Part shown: positions 1 to 9,825 of the stretch, piece after piece
Position numbering within the stretch: position 1 is the stretch's first letter
How the letters are laid out: every line of letters begins with the position of its first letter
From: Trichormus_B sp936914905
GTDB taxonomy: Bacteria; Cyanobacteriota; Cyanobacteriia; Cyanobacteriales; Nostocaceae
Assembly: GCF_039871975.1 (NCBI RefSeq)
Contig: NZ_JBDPLL010000001.1
Strand: one strand, 5' to 3'
Length of the DNA stretch: 64,000 nucleotides
Program-made: the position numbers and the translations under genes
Notes under the pieces: generated by a model
Seen by the model: only the letters and a program-made list of their open reading frames with translations
What the model was told of the DNA's origin: nothing
The model's database searches: none

Positions 1-248
1 ATATGGGGCTTGCTATCAAATAAACAACAGTTGGGTACACCCCAACCCATTTTTAAACGGATAGATACCCTAAAAAACGATTAATACTTTCCATTTTTGA
101 TTGAGTTTAAAGACTGAACGGGGCTAAAAAAATCAGCACCGGCAAATTATCATAAGCCAATCTAACAACTATCTAAAACTTATACCAAGAAAGAAAAATG
201 ATGGTAACAAATGGATGTACATAACCTAAATGCATAAAGCGATTTCCA

Positions 249-269
249 ATCCATAATCCATAATCCATA
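249..269. repeat. Heptamer tandem repeat ATCCATA x3
   Basis: Three exact head-to-tail copies of ATCCATA lie directly before the NYN-domain gene. Such short tandem heptamers are common between genes of heterocystous cyanobacteria. The rest of bases 1-248 shows no gene; a small hairpin (GTTGGG/CCCAAC) sits near base 31. Confidence 0.8.
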
Positions 270-323
270 ATGGTACTCGTGATTTCTAGCAAAAATAACA
301 GGGATAACAACCGAGGTATGACA

Positions 324-956
324 ATGATGTTGAATAATTTGGAAAATGATTCTATTTTCACGCCGGAACAGGTTTTAGAAAATCGTGGTCGTGTAGCCAT
401 ATTTATTGATGGCTCAAATTTATTTTATGCTGCTTTACAATTAGGAATCGAAATTGATTACACTAAGCTTTTATGCCGTTTAACTGGGGGGTCAAGACTG
501 TTGCGGGCTTTCTTCTACACTGGTGTAGACCGGACGAATGAAAAACAGCAGGGGTTTTTATTATGGATGCGTCGGAACGGCTATCGGGTCATTGCTAAGG
601 ATTTGGTGCAACTGCCAGATGGGTCAAAAAAAGCTAACCTAGATGTGGAAATAGCTGTTGATATGATGGCGTTGGTTGATTCCTATGATACCGCTGTTTT
701 AGTTAGTGGTGATGGCGATTTGGCTTATGCTGTAAATTCGGTCAGTTATCGGGGTGTCAGGGTAGAGGTGGTGAGCTTGCGATCTATGACTAGTGATAGC
801 TTAATTAATGTGAGTGATCGCTATATTGATTTAGAAGGGATCAAAGAAGATATTCAAAAAACACCCCGTCAAAGCTATCCCTATCGACCATTATCGAGTC
901 TGGGATTCTTGGACGATTCTAGAGATAGGGAAGGACATCTAGAAATTCCCGAATAA
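324..956 (+). CDS. NYN domain (LabA/DUF88-like) protein
   Basis: This is a single-domain PIN-like protein of the NYN family (LabA/DUF88 type), expected to be a metal-dependent RNase or nucleic-acid-binding regulator; LabA itself affects circadian gene expression in Synechococcus. Family acidic motifs are visible: IDGSNLF near the N-terminus, LDVEIAVDMM in the middle and VSGDGDLAYAV after it. An upstream ATG at 270 would read through the heptamer repeat, so I prefer the ATG at 324 (or the adjacent one at 327), 7-10 bases after GAGG at 313-316. The stop lies 2 bases before the LptC-like gene, so the two are probably cotranscribed. The family call is firm; the cellular role is unknown. Confidence 0.88.
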   Translation: MMLNNLENDSIFTPEQVLENRGRVAIFIDGSNLFYAALQLGIEIDYTKLLCRLTGGSRLLRAFFYTGVDRTNEKQQGFLLWMRRNGYRVIAKDLVQLPDGSKKANLDVEIAVDMMALVDSYDTAVLVSGDGDLAYAVNSVSYRGVRVEVVSLRSMTSDSLINVSDRYIDLEGIKEDIQKTPRQSYPYRPLSSLGFLDDSRDREGHLEIPE

Positions 957-958
957 TC

Positions 959-2194
959 ATGCAACATCAACAAGGCAGGACGAATGGAAGCACAAATTCA
1001 CAACTTCAGGGGGGAAGTAAAACCAAATTTCCCCGCTTCTATTCTGATGATAATTTAAAACTACCACAAAATTGGTCTTACCTGCCTTTGACCTTATTTT
1101 TGGTCATTGGTTTGTTTGCTTGTGCTAATCCTTCTCCTAATAAACCAAATACAGGGGATTCATCTAACCAGGATACCAATAGTAAGTTAAGTTTTTTTGG
1201 CGTTGCTTTCGAACAATTTGATGAAGTAGGTAGACCTATTTGGAAAGTCAAAGCTAAAAAGGCAAAATATACCAAAGAAAAAGAAATTGGTGAAGCACAA
1301 AATCCCGATGGTGAACTCTACCAAGATGGTAAAGTAGTTTACACAATTAGAGCGGAAACCGCTGATATTCAGCAGGATGGAAAACAGCTATTCCTTAAAG
1401 GTAAGATTATTGCTACCGATCCCCATAATGGTACTATTTTAAAAGGTAATGAATTAGAATGGCGACCGAAAGAAGATTTATTAATTGTTCGTAATCAATT
1501 AAATGGGATTCATAAACAACTACAAGCAACGGCTCGAGAAGTAAGAGTAAAAACCCGCGAACAACGAATAGAATTTGCCGGTAAAGTAGTTGCGAGATCT
1601 GCTGATACTCAGTTGCAAATGCGAACTGAACGGTTAATTTGGCAAATTAAAGAAGAGAAATTAATTGGCGATCGCCCCATTCAAATTGAACGTTATAAGG
1701 ATAATAAAATCACTGATCATGGTCAAGGCAATGCCGCAGAAATTAACTTAAAAACCAAAATTGCTACTATTGAACCTAAAGCCAAACTAGAGTTAATAGA
1801 ACCGCCTATGCAGATACTTAGTAACTCTATAACCTGGAATATTAATCAAGAAATTGTTAAGGCAAATTCCCCTGTGCGTGTTTTTCACCAAGCTGAGAAT
1901 CTGACTGTAACTGGTAATAAAGCACAAATAAAGATTCCACAAAAAAGTGTTTATTTAACAGGCAATGTGAATGCTGTAGGACAACGCAAGCAATCTTTAA
2001 AATCAAATCTACTTACTTGGTATTTAGAAAAAAAATTACTAGAAGCCCATGGGAATGTGGTTTATCGTCAAGTTGATCCACCGTTAAATTTTCAAGGTGC
2101 AACCGCAGTCGGTAATCTAGAAACAGAAAATATTCTTGTTAAAGGTGGCAGTTCCAACGACAGAGTCGTAACAGAAATTATTCCTGCGGAATGA
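959..2194 (+). CDS. lptC: LptC-like LPS export lipoprotein
   Basis: This is a probable periplasmic component of lipopolysaccharide export (LptC/OstA fold), which would pass LPS from the inner-membrane LptBFG complex towards LptA/LptD. A hydrophobic segment ending in a lipobox (LFAC, Cys near residue 55) marks a lipoprotein; the 50 hydrophilic residues before it suggest that the true start may be further downstream. The rest is beta-strand-rich with repeated OstA-like segments of the type 'L.G.V.....'. At about 411 aa it is much longer than E. coli LptC (about 190 aa), as is usual for cyanobacterial members, which carry a C-terminal OstA-like extension. It starts 2 bases after the NYN gene. 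Confidence 0.82.
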   Translation: MQHQQGRTNGSTNSQLQGGSKTKFPRFYSDDNLKLPQNWSYLPLTLFLVIGLFACANPSPNKPNTGDSSNQDTNSKLSFFGVAFEQFDEVGRPIWKVKAKKAKYTKEKEIGEAQNPDGELYQDGKVVYTIRAETADIQQDGKQLFLKGKIIATDPHNGTILKGNELEWRPKEDLLIVRNQLNGIHKQLQATAREVRVKTREQRIEFAGKVVARSADTQLQMRTERLIWQIKEEKLIGDRPIQIERYKDNKITDHGQGNAAEINLKTKIATIEPKAKLELIEPPMQILSNSITWNINQEIVKANSPVRVFHQAENLTVTGNKAQIKIPQKSVYLTGNVNAVGQRKQSLKSNLLTWYLEKKLLEAHGNVVYRQVDPPLNFQGATAVGNLETENILVKGGSSNDRVVTEIIPAE

Positions 2195-2214
2195 ATTCGT
2201 AATTCGTAATTCGT
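2194..2214. repeat. Heptamer tandem repeat AATTCGT x3
   Basis: Three exact copies of AATTCGT begin on the last base of the LptC-like stop codon. They are followed to about 2290 by pyrimidine-rich low-complexity DNA (repeats of CTCCTCTA and CCTGTCA). This fills the gap between two convergent genes; no clear terminator hairpin is seen. Confidence 0.75.
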
Positions 2215-2298
2215 CATTTTCTCCCCTGCTTCCCTACTCCTCTACTCCTCTACTTTTCTGCTCCCTCTTCCCTGTCACCTGTCACTTATTCCCCATGA

Positions 2299-3621
2299 TT
2301 AATTTTTATACAAAATTTCATTGCGGCTGGGTACGCCTAATTTTGGTAAAGTACTTTTCGGTGAGTGAGGAGTAAGCGCGGTAGGAATACTAGATGATAC
2401 TTGCAGTTGTTTGACCAGATGTTGTAAAAGTTTATCTTGTTCAGCCCGAAAACTGGAGACTTTGTAACCACGATTGATGATAGCAAACCAGACTAAACCA
2501 CGATCGCGTGTTGGTAAAACTCCTGCTAAAGCACTGACATCGCTGAGAGTTCCAGTTTTAATCACTGTTGCACCGGGTAGGTGTCTAGAGTGTAATGTAC
2601 CTCGGTGATCTAACCCGGACATGGGGAACAAGTCAGCTAAAGTCAACTTATGGAAAGATGCTTCTCTTTGTAATGCCATGAACATAGCACAGACGGCTCT
2701 GGGGGAAATCCGATTTTCTCGTCCCAGTCCAGAACCATTAATTAACTGAATTTCCGACTGTGGTACATTGGCAAGAGCCGCTGCTGTTGTTTTTACTACA
2801 TTTGCTCCTCCGACCAACTCCGCTAACATTTCTGCTATATGGTTATTACTGTAAACATTCATCTCCTTAATTACTTCCTTTAATGGGAGGGAGAGATGAC
2901 GCACCAGTATAGTTTGTTTAGGGTTGGGCTGTGCTGCTATTTTGATAGCACCAGAAATCACGACTTGGGGTTTAGGTGTTCCCTTGGGCATAAGTGAGTA
3001 TTGGTAAATCACAGCACGATTCCATGTTTTGTGATCCAGTGCTTGTTTAAGCATTTGACCAGCTAAGAGAGACTGACGTTGGAAATTCATGGCAAAATTG
3101 CCATGAATTTCCAAATTTCCGTTGACCTGCTTGATACCGATTTTGTTGAGAGCATTACCAAGTGTGATCGCTTCCTCACCCACAAACATGGGATCACCAG
3201 TTCCGTTAATCACCAAATCACCATTTACTACCCCATTGACTATGGGGCCTGTAGCACTAACCAAAGTTTCAAATTGATGGTCTGGCCCGAAAGTTTTAAA
3301 AGCAGCTAATGAAGTAGCGACCTTAGTTAAAGATGCTGCGGGTAGAGGTATTGTCCCTTGGTGATTAGCCATTAACATAGGTCCAGACTGCAACCAAATT
3401 CCCTGATGGTTGATTAAATTTGGCGTGACTAGCTTGGAGGTTATCAAGTCTTTGAGATATTCCTGCACTGTCATAGCTCCTGCTGGGTTTGGATCAGGGG
3501 CAATGACAAAGCCAGGACTACTTTGCCAAGCCAATGCATCTAAAGCATTTAAAGGTTGAATTTTGACTCCAGCCATATCCAGCCAAAGTGAAACCAAACC
3601 TGAACCTAATAATTCCAGCAT
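2299..3621 (-). CDS. dacB: D-alanyl-D-alanine carboxypeptidase, PBP4 type (S13)
   Basis: This is a class C low-molecular-weight penicillin-binding protein that cleaves the terminal D-Ala of peptidoglycan peptides (and possibly cross-links) in the periplasm. All three active-site motifs are present in the usual order: SLTK with the catalytic Ser, SNN about 160 residues later, and KTG after a further 95 residues; an INGSGLGR segment typical of the S13 family lies between SNN and KTG. The frame is open up to 3675, but an ATG at 3621 with GAGG eight bases upstream and a hydrophobic start (LELLGSGLVSLWL) is the better start. It converges with the LptC-like gene, so envelope genes cluster here. Confidence 0.9.
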   Translation of the reverse strand: MLELLGSGLVSLWLDMAGVKIQPLNALDALAWQSSPGFVIAPDPNPAGAMTVQEYLKDLITSKLVTPNLINHQGIWLQSGPMLMANHQGTIPLPAASLTKVATSLAAFKTFGPDHQFETLVSATGPIVNGVVNGDLVINGTGDPMFVGEEAITLGNALNKIGIKQVNGNLEIHGNFAMNFQRQSLLAGQMLKQALDHKTWNRAVIYQYSLMPKGTPKPQVVISGAIKIAAQPNPKQTILVRHLSLPLKEVIKEMNVYSNNHIAEMLAELVGGANVVKTTAAALANVPQSEIQLINGSGLGRENRISPRAVCAMFMALQREASFHKLTLADLFPMSGLDHRGTLHSRHLPGATVIKTGTLSDVSALAGVLPTRDRGLVWFAIINRGYKVSSFRAEQDKLLQHLVKQLQVSSSIPTALTPHSPKSTLPKLGVPSRNEILYKN

Positions 3622-3916
3622 ATTTAATTCCTCGATTTTTGTTAAGATGTGAAATATTGTTGATCGTGTTGGCATATTATGCCTTTCAACTGCTCTTTTT
3701 CCTATCTGAAAAGCTTGTCACCAGGAAAAATCAATAATTGACAGCTTAAACTATACAATTTTCATCTGTGCTAATCAGCATTAGGTCATAATAACCATTT
3801 TTGTTCCAACATTCATCCCATGTTGCCCTATCAGGTCAGATTTAAGCTTCTCTTAGGTTAAGCTAAAATATCCTATAGCTGACACAATTGAACAATACGG
3901 TTTGAAATTTATACAA

Positions 3917-4072
3917 CTAGTACCGCCGTGAATTTAAAATGCTTCTTTCAGAAGAGCTACGCTAACAAAATATCTACTTCGGAGAGGCTACGCGAACAAA
4001 ATTCAAAATGTATATGGACTGAGCTTTTCAGAGATTTCGAATGGTTGGTTTATTTACGCCGTACTGTACTAG
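3917..4072. repeat. Small interspersed element, copy 1 (CTAGTAC ends)
   Basis: A 156-bp block begins CTAGTACCGCCGTGAAT and ends with the imperfect inverse of that end (TTTACGCCGTACTGTACTAG). Shorter copies lie at 18543-18635 and 27278-27373. Inside this copy are two related segments (AGCTACGCTAACAAAAT and GGCTACGCGAACAAAAT). The rest of 3676-4266 shows no gene, only a small GTGGGGAACCCCA palindrome near 4112. Confidence 0.7.
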
Positions 4073-4266
4073 TACCGCAAGGCGAAAGTTAAAAGTCAAA
4101 GGGGTGTAGGCTGTGGGGAACCCCATAATTAAAATCAGGGGTTTTAAATTAGGACTTTGTATTTCTGATGCTGTGCGTCTGGAGTCAGATTTTTGTTTTC
4201 TTCATCAATAAATATGAGGTGGGACAAACTATCTTTCCCTGCACCCCACACTCTTACACCCCTTTC

Positions 4267-4761
4267 TTATCTACATCCTAAAGATTCGCGAGTATCTACA
4301 GCAGTTTTAGAATTTACACCACTAGCCTTAAGACAGAGTTTCTTGATTTCTACCCCGTCTAAAATTGCATTAGTAAAATCTGCACCAGTGACATCAACAT
4401 TATCAAAAACTGAACGCAACATCATTGCATCTGTTAATATTGCATCACTGAAATCAGCATTGTTGAATTTTGCTAGATAAGCAATACCTTGACTAAAATC
4501 CACACCATGCAGATTTACACCCTCCAACAAAGTACCTTTAAAAACTCCACCCCGTAAGTCAGAATTACTAAAGTTCATATTCTGTAACTTGATGTTGGTA
4601 TACTCAACACCAATTAAACTTTGTCCAGAAAAATCCTGCCCTTGTAGTTTTTCCCCAGCAGAACGGGTAATGCTGGAAGAACTTGCTGCTTGTGCTGACA
4701 GGGGAAACACAAACAACACTACTGCTAAAACCAAAATAGCGAGTATTTGCCAATACTTCAT
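4267..4761 (-). CDS. Exported pentapeptide-repeat protein
   Basis: A 164-aa protein with a clear signal peptide (hydrophobic ILAILVLAVVLFVFPLSA followed by AQA, probable cleavage near residue 25) and then a run of pentapeptide repeats of the A(D/N)LxX type, which fold into a right-handed quadrilateral beta-helix. Two Cys near the C-terminus could form a disulfide. Export implies a periplasmic or thylakoid-lumen location, where several cyanobacterial pentapeptide proteins are known. It is divergent from gcvT, with about 100 bases between the starts. The fold is secure; the function is not known. Confidence 0.85.
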   Translation of the reverse strand: MKYWQILAILVLAVVLFVFPLSAQAASSSSITRSAGEKLQGQDFSGQSLIGVEYTNIKLQNMNFSNSDLRGGVFKGTLLEGVNLHGVDFSQGIAYLAKFNNADFSDAILTDAMMLRSVFDNVDVTGADFTNAILDGVEIKKLCLKASGVNSKTAVDTRESLGCR

Positions 4762-4860
4762 AACTTTTGCTTAATAAATCTCAACAATTACACTATTTAT
4801 TATTAAACAGCACTGGGGAAGACAAGTAATGATAATCCCGTAGGATAGATTAATGTTGAT

Positions 4861-6018
4861 GTGCAATCGCCTAAAATACCTGTGGCTAATCAAGAAAATA
4901 TCACCCAATCTCTAGCACGAACCCCTTTATATCAAATCGGTGTAGAACATAAAGCCCGTTTTACCAGCTTTGGGACCTGGGAAATGCCTGTACAATATAG
5001 CAGTATTACCAAAGAACACAAAGCCGTTAGAAATAATACTGGAATGTTCGATATTTCCCATATGGGTAAATTTACTCTCCAAGGGAGAAACATCATTGAC
5101 CAACTGGACAATTTAGTTCCCTCAGATTTAAGTCGTCTGCAACCTAGTCAAGCTCAATACACAGTATTATTAAATCCCCAAGCAGGAATTATTGACGACA
5201 TAATTATTTACTACCAAGGTCTAGACACCACTGGTACACAAAAGGTAGTAATTATAGTCAATGCCGCAACCACCGATAAAGACAAATCCTGGATATTGAC
5301 ACACCTTGATATTCAAACAGTCGAATTTCAAGACCATTCACGAGATAAAATCTTACTTGCCGTTCAGGGACCAAAAGCTACTAGCTATCTTCAGTCCTTG
5401 GTGAGAGCAGATTTAACCCCCATTAAAGCATTTGGACACCTAGAAACAACAATCTTTGGACAACCCGCATTCCTAGCTCGTACAGGTTACACTGGGGAAG
5501 ATGGTTTTGAAGTCATGGTGGATTCAGAAATCGGAATAGAATTATGGCAACGTCTCTATGATGCTGGTGTTATCCCCTGTGGACTTGGTTGTCGAGACAC
5601 CCTCCGTCTCGAAGCTGCAATGGTACTTTATGGACAAGATATCGACGATACCACTACACCCCTAGAAGCGGGTTTGGCTTGGCTAGTACATTTAGATACC
5701 AAACGTGATTTTATTGGGCGTAGTGTTTTAGAACAGCAACAAACCAAGGGAGTGCAGCGTAAACTTGTAGGTTTGCAAACCCAAGGCAGAAATATTGCCC
5801 GTCACGGCTACCCCGTATTATGGTCGGGTAAAACAGTAGGAGAAGTAACTAGTGGTACTTTCTCACCTACACTTGGTTATCCCATCGCTTTAGCTTACGT
5901 TCCTAGCCAGTTAGCAACCACAAAACAGCAGATAGAAGTGGAAATTCGCGGAAAAGCTTATCCCTCACTCGTGGTCAAACGTCCTTTCTATCGGTCACAA
6001 AATCGTGTTACTAGCTGA
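4861..6018 (+). CDS. gcvT: Glycine cleavage system T protein (aminomethyltransferase)
   Basis: GcvT moves the methylene group from aminomethyl-lipoyl-GcvH to tetrahydrofolate, releasing ammonia. Family motifs are clear: FDISHMGKF near the N-terminus and ARTGYTGEDGFEVM in the middle, with the usual C-terminal barrel. The 385-aa length is slightly above the usual 365-375. The start is a GTG: an in-frame TAG lies 15 bases upstream, so no earlier start exists. It leads a gcvT-gcvH-gcvP series on one strand. In cyanobacteria the complex works in photorespiratory glycine breakdown together with serine hydroxymethyltransferase (glyA at 32047). I see no glycine riboswitch upstream. Confidence 0.96.
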   Translation: MQSPKIPVANQENITQSLARTPLYQIGVEHKARFTSFGTWEMPVQYSSITKEHKAVRNNTGMFDISHMGKFTLQGRNIIDQLDNLVPSDLSRLQPSQAQYTVLLNPQAGIIDDIIIYYQGLDTTGTQKVVIIVNAATTDKDKSWILTHLDIQTVEFQDHSRDKILLAVQGPKATSYLQSLVRADLTPIKAFGHLETTIFGQPAFLARTGYTGEDGFEVMVDSEIGIELWQRLYDAGVIPCGLGCRDTLRLEAAMVLYGQDIDDTTTPLEAGLAWLVHLDTKRDFIGRSVLEQQQTKGVQRKLVGLQTQGRNIARHGYPVLWSGKTVGEVTSGTFSPTLGYPIALAYVPSQLATTKQQIEVEIRGKAYPSLVVKRPFYRSQNRVTS

Positions 6019-6099
6019 TAACCCTTGGGGTTTTTGAGGAATAATGTCTTTTGGGTTACTCTGGTAACACAAATTTTTTAACGTGGAAGAGGAAGTTTT

Positions 6100-6486
6100 A
6101 TGTCTGAATATCCGCAGGATTTGCGCTATCTAGATACTCATGAATATGTACGCCTAGATGGAGAAATCGCCACTATTGGTATCAGCGAATTTGCTATAGA
6201 ACAAATGGGTGACATTGTATTTTTGGATGTATCAGAAATTGGTGATGCTATCTCCAAAGGAGAGCGATTCGGCACAATTGAATCTGTAAAAGCTGTTGAA
6301 GAAGTCAATGCACCAGTCAGTGGTACAGTTATAGAACGCAATGATAGCGTAATTGCTGATCCTGAACTAATATCGGATGACCCATATGGTGAAGGGTGGT
6401 TTATTAAAGTGCGTGTTGATGACCTTGGCGAAATTGATGATACTTTGACATCTGATGAGTATAGGGCTTTAGTGGAAGGTGAGTAA
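6100..6486 (+). CDS. gcvH: Glycine cleavage system H protein
   Basis: This is the lipoylated carrier protein of the glycine cleavage complex, which shuttles the aminomethyl group between GcvP, GcvT and the L protein. At 128 aa it has family length. The lipoyl-attachment site is visible as ESVKAVEEVNAPVSG, with the lipoylated Lys at residue 64. A purine-rich GAAGAGGAAG lies just before the ATG. It starts 81 bases after gcvT and is probably cotranscribed with it. Confidence 0.97.
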   Translation: MSEYPQDLRYLDTHEYVRLDGEIATIGISEFAIEQMGDIVFLDVSEIGDAISKGERFGTIESVKAVEEVNAPVSGTVIERNDSVIADPELISDDPYGEGWFIKVRVDDLGEIDDTLTSDEYRALVEGE

Positions 6487-6738
6487 GTAATACATTTTGG
6501 ATTCTGGATATTGGATTTTGGATTGTGAAAGTCTTGCGATAAGTAGCTGAGCAAAATTAATTGAATATTTTTGGAACAAATAAAAATCTCTATAATGCTT
6601 ATCTGTTCCCTGTTCCCTGTTAAGAGTTCCCTCTCCTAAATGTGCAATTTATTTTGCACGACTACTTGTAAGTTTTTTATCTTTCCATCTGTTGTAATCA
6701 TTTTTCAACTTAGTAGAATTCAAAATTCACAATCTCTA

Positions 6739-6774
6739 ACATATAGAGATGTTTCATGAAACATCTCTATATGT
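6739..6774. repeat. Perfect 36-bp palindrome upstream of gcvP
   Basis: Bases 6739-6756 (ACATATAGAGATGTTTCA) are exactly mirrored by 6757-6774, with no loop and no mismatch. It lies in the 389-base gap between gcvH and gcvP, 100 bases before the gcvP start. The same gap holds a TTGGATTTTGGA-type low-complexity run (6497-6525) and a CTGTTCCCTGTTCCCTGTT run (near 6603). It could be a cruciform, an operator for a dimeric regulator, or the end of an old element; it has no T-run typical of a terminator. Confidence 0.85.
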
Positions 6775-6875
6775 ATCAACGAATTATGAAGTTCTAGATA
6801 AATAGAAAAGTTGTCTCTTTCTGAACAACAGTAATCATTACAATATATTCATTAGTAGCATCAGGAGAACAATTT

Positions 6876-9770
6876 GTGGTATTTAATCCTCCTCCTCCTC
6901 AGTCTGGTCGCAACATTTTAGCTGACAACAGTCAGAAGTTAACCACTTTTGCCCAAAGACACATTGGACCAAACTCTGGTGATATTCAGCAAATGCTAGA
7001 AGTATTAGGTTTGACAAACCTTGACGAATTAATTGATAAAACAGTACCGCAAGGTATTCGCTTTAATCAAACCCTAGAATTACCAGCAGCACAAAGCGAA
7101 TATGCAGCACTGGCAAAATTAAAACAAATAGCTAATAAAAATCAAGTTTACCGTTCATACATCGGCATGGGGTATTATGATTGCATTACTCCAACAGTTA
7201 TTCAACGCAACATCCTAGAAAATCCCAGTTGGTACACAGCTTACACACCTTATCAACCAGAAATTGCCCAAGGACGTTTAGAAGCACTGTTAAATTTCCA
7301 AACCATGATTATTGATTTAACAGGTTTAGAAATTGCTAATGCTTCTTTATTGGATGAAGCCACAGCAGCAGCAGAAGCTATGAGTATGAGTTATGATATC
7401 TGCAAAAATAAATCACATAACTATTTTGTCTCCCGTGAATGTCATCCTCAAACCATTGACGTATTGCAAACTAGAGCAAAACCTCTGGGCATAAATATCA
7501 TTATTGGTGATCATCAGAGTTTTGATTTTCAAGAACCCATTTTTGGTGCAATTCTCCAATATCCTGCAACTGATGGCACAATTTACGACTATCGCCATTT
7601 TATAGAAAAGTCCCATGCTCAGAGTGCATTGGTAACTATAGTAGCAGATCCTTTAAGCTTAACATTACTCACACCCCCCAGTGAATTAGGGGCTGATATT
7701 GCCGTAGGCAGCACACAACGCTTCGGTATTCCCTTGGGATTTGGGGGACCACACGCGGCCTATTTTACCACCAAAGAAGAGTATAAACGGCTAGTTCCAG
7801 GTCGCATTGTCGGGGTATCAAAAGATATTCATGGAAAACTTGCATACCGTCTCGCCTTGCAAACCCGTGAACAACACATTCGCAGAGATAAAGCCACCAG
7901 TAATATTTGTACAGCCCAGGTTTTATTGGCAGTAATGGCCAGTATGTATGCAGTCTATCATGGACCCGGTGGACTCAGAGGAATTGCTCAAAATATCCAT
8001 CAACTAACTACAACCTTAGCAGCAGGATTGAAAAAACTAGGTTATAAAATTAGTTCTGAAAACTTCTTTGATACCTTACGGGTAAAATTAGGAAATACCA
8101 GATTAGATGCAATTCTTGATGCTGCCAACAAAAAAAATATTAACTTACGCATTTTTGATAATTCAAACGTGGGTATCTCCTTAGATGAAACTACGACAGA
8201 AGCAGATTTAATCGACCTATGGCAAATTTTCGCTCTGAAAGATGAATTACCTTTTACAGTAGAAAAATTAACTTCTTCTTATCCGCACATTTCCCAACTT
8301 CGTCAAACTCAATATCTCACTCATCCAGTTTTCAACCGCTATCATTCAGAAACCGATTTATTACGTTATTTGCATCAACTAGAAACTAAGGACTTATCAT
8401 TAACAACATCTATGATTCCCTTGGGTTCTTGTACAATGAAGTTAAATGCAACTTCAGAAATGATTCCTGTTACTTGGGCTGAATTTGGTAAAATACATCC
8501 TTTTGCTCCAATTTCCCAAACCAGAGGTTATCAAATCGTCTTCCAACAACTAGAAGCCTGGTTGGGAGAAATTACAGGTTTTGCGGGAATTTCCTTACAA
8601 CCGAATGCAGGTTCTCAAGGTGAATATGCAGGACTTTTAGTAATTAATGAATATCATCATAGTCTAGGAGAAGGACATCGAAATGTTTGTTTAATTCCTC
8701 AATCTGCACATGGAACAAATCCTGCAAGCGCGGTAATGTGTGGCATGAAAGTTATCGGAGTTACTTGTGATCAGCAAGGTAATATTGATGTTGAAGATTT
8801 AAAAGCCAAAGCAGAAAAACATAGTCATGAACTTGCTGCTTTAATGGTTACATATCCTTCAACTCATGGCGTGTTTGAAGAAGCAATTCAGGATATCTGC
8901 GCTATTGTTCATAGTCACGGCGGACAAGTTTACATGGACGGGGCTAATATGAATGCCCAAGTGGGTATTTGTCGTCCTGGCGATATTGGTGCAGATGTTT
9001 GTCACTTGAACTTACACAAAACTTTCTGTATTCCTCATGGTGGTGGTGGTCCCGGTATGGGTCCTATTGGTGTTTCTTCCCATCTTTTACCATTTTTACC
9101 AGGACATTCTGTAGTTAGAATGGGTGGTGAGTTGGGTGCTGTTTCTGCTGCACCTTGGGGAAGTGCGAGTATTTTGGTTATTTCTTGGATGTATATGATC
9201 ATGATGGGCGCAGATGGTTTGACGGAAGCAACCAAAATTGCCATTCTGAATGCTAATTACATCGCTAAGAGATTAGAGTTGTATTATCCGATTTTATATC
9301 AGGGAAAAAATGGTTTAGTCGCACATGAATGTATTTTAGATTTGCGTTCTTTGAAAAAATCAGCGCATATCGAAATTGATGATGTTGCAAAACGTTTGAT
9401 GGATTATGGTTTCCATGCACCTACTGTATCTTGGCCTGTGGCTGGTACAATTATGGTCGAACCAACGGAAAGCGAATCTAAAGAGGAATTAGATAGATTT
9501 TGTGATGCGTTAATTGCAATTCGTAAAGAAGTGGCTGCCATTGAATCTGGTAAAATGGATATTCAAGATAATGTTTTGAAAAATGCACCTCACACTGCGG
9601 AAAGTTTGATTGTTGGTGAATGGAATCATCCCTATTCTCGTGAACAGGCTGCTTATCCTGCACCTTGGAATAAGGAATATAAGCTCTGGCCAAGTGTGGG
9701 AAGAATAGATGCGGCTTTTGGTGATAGGAATTTTGTTTGTTCTTGTTTACCTATGGAGGCTTATAGTTAA
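6876..9770 (+). CDS. gcvP: Glycine dehydrogenase (decarboxylating), P protein
   Basis: This PLP-dependent P protein decarboxylates glycine and loads the aminomethyl group onto the lipoyl arm of GcvH. At 964 aa it is the full-length single-chain form, with both the N-terminal and C-terminal halves. The PLP Lys is residue 715 in HLNLHKTFCIPHGGGGPG, followed by the glycine-rich loop of the family. The start is GTG with AGGAG 9 bases upstream. It follows gcvH after 389 bases that contain a perfect palindrome, so it may have its own promoter. Confidence 0.97.
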   Translation: MVFNPPPPQSGRNILADNSQKLTTFAQRHIGPNSGDIQQMLEVLGLTNLDELIDKTVPQGIRFNQTLELPAAQSEYAALAKLKQIANKNQVYRSYIGMGYYDCITPTVIQRNILENPSWYTAYTPYQPEIAQGRLEALLNFQTMIIDLTGLEIANASLLDEATAAAEAMSMSYDICKNKSHNYFVSRECHPQTIDVLQTRAKPLGINIIIGDHQSFDFQEPIFGAILQYPATDGTIYDYRHFIEKSHAQSALVTIVADPLSLTLLTPPSELGADIAVGSTQRFGIPLGFGGPHAAYFTTKEEYKRLVPGRIVGVSKDIHGKLAYRLALQTREQHIRRDKATSNICTAQVLLAVMASMYAVYHGPGGLRGIAQNIHQLTTTLAAGLKKLGYKISSENFFDTLRVKLGNTRLDAILDAANKKNINLRIFDNSNVGISLDETTTEADLIDLWQIFALKDELPFTVEKLTSSYPHISQLRQTQYLTHPVFNRYHSETDLLRYLHQLETKDLSLTTSMIPLGSCTMKLNATSEMIPVTWAEFGKIHPFAPISQTRGYQIVFQQLEAWLGEITGFAGISLQPNAGSQGEYAGLLVINEYHHSLGEGHRNVCLIPQSAHGTNPASAVMCGMKVIGVTCDQQGNIDVEDLKAKAEKHSHELAALMVTYPSTHGVFEEAIQDICAIVHSHGGQVYMDGANMNAQVGICRPGDIGADVCHLNLHKTFCIPHGGGGPGMGPIGVSSHLLPFLPGHSVVRMGGELGAVSAAPWGSASILVISWMYMIMMGADGLTEATKIAILNANYIAKRLELYYPILYQGKNGLVAHECILDLRSLKKSAHIEIDDVAKRLMDYGFHAPTVSWPVAGTIMVEPTESESKEELDRFCDALIAIRKEVAAIESGKMDIQDNVLKNAPHTAESLIVGEWNHPYSREQAAYPAPWNKEYKLWPSVGRIDAAFGDRNFVCSCLPMEAYS

Positions 9771-9825
9771 TAGCCTAACGCTCTAAGATCCTCGACTTAT
9801 TTTTTTCTATCTTGTAAATAAATGA

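Noticed and set aside
4762..4860. Possible glycine riboswitch upstream of gcvT
   Set aside because: Only about 100 AT-rich bases lie between the pentapeptide gene and gcvT; I see no tandem aptamer-like stems.
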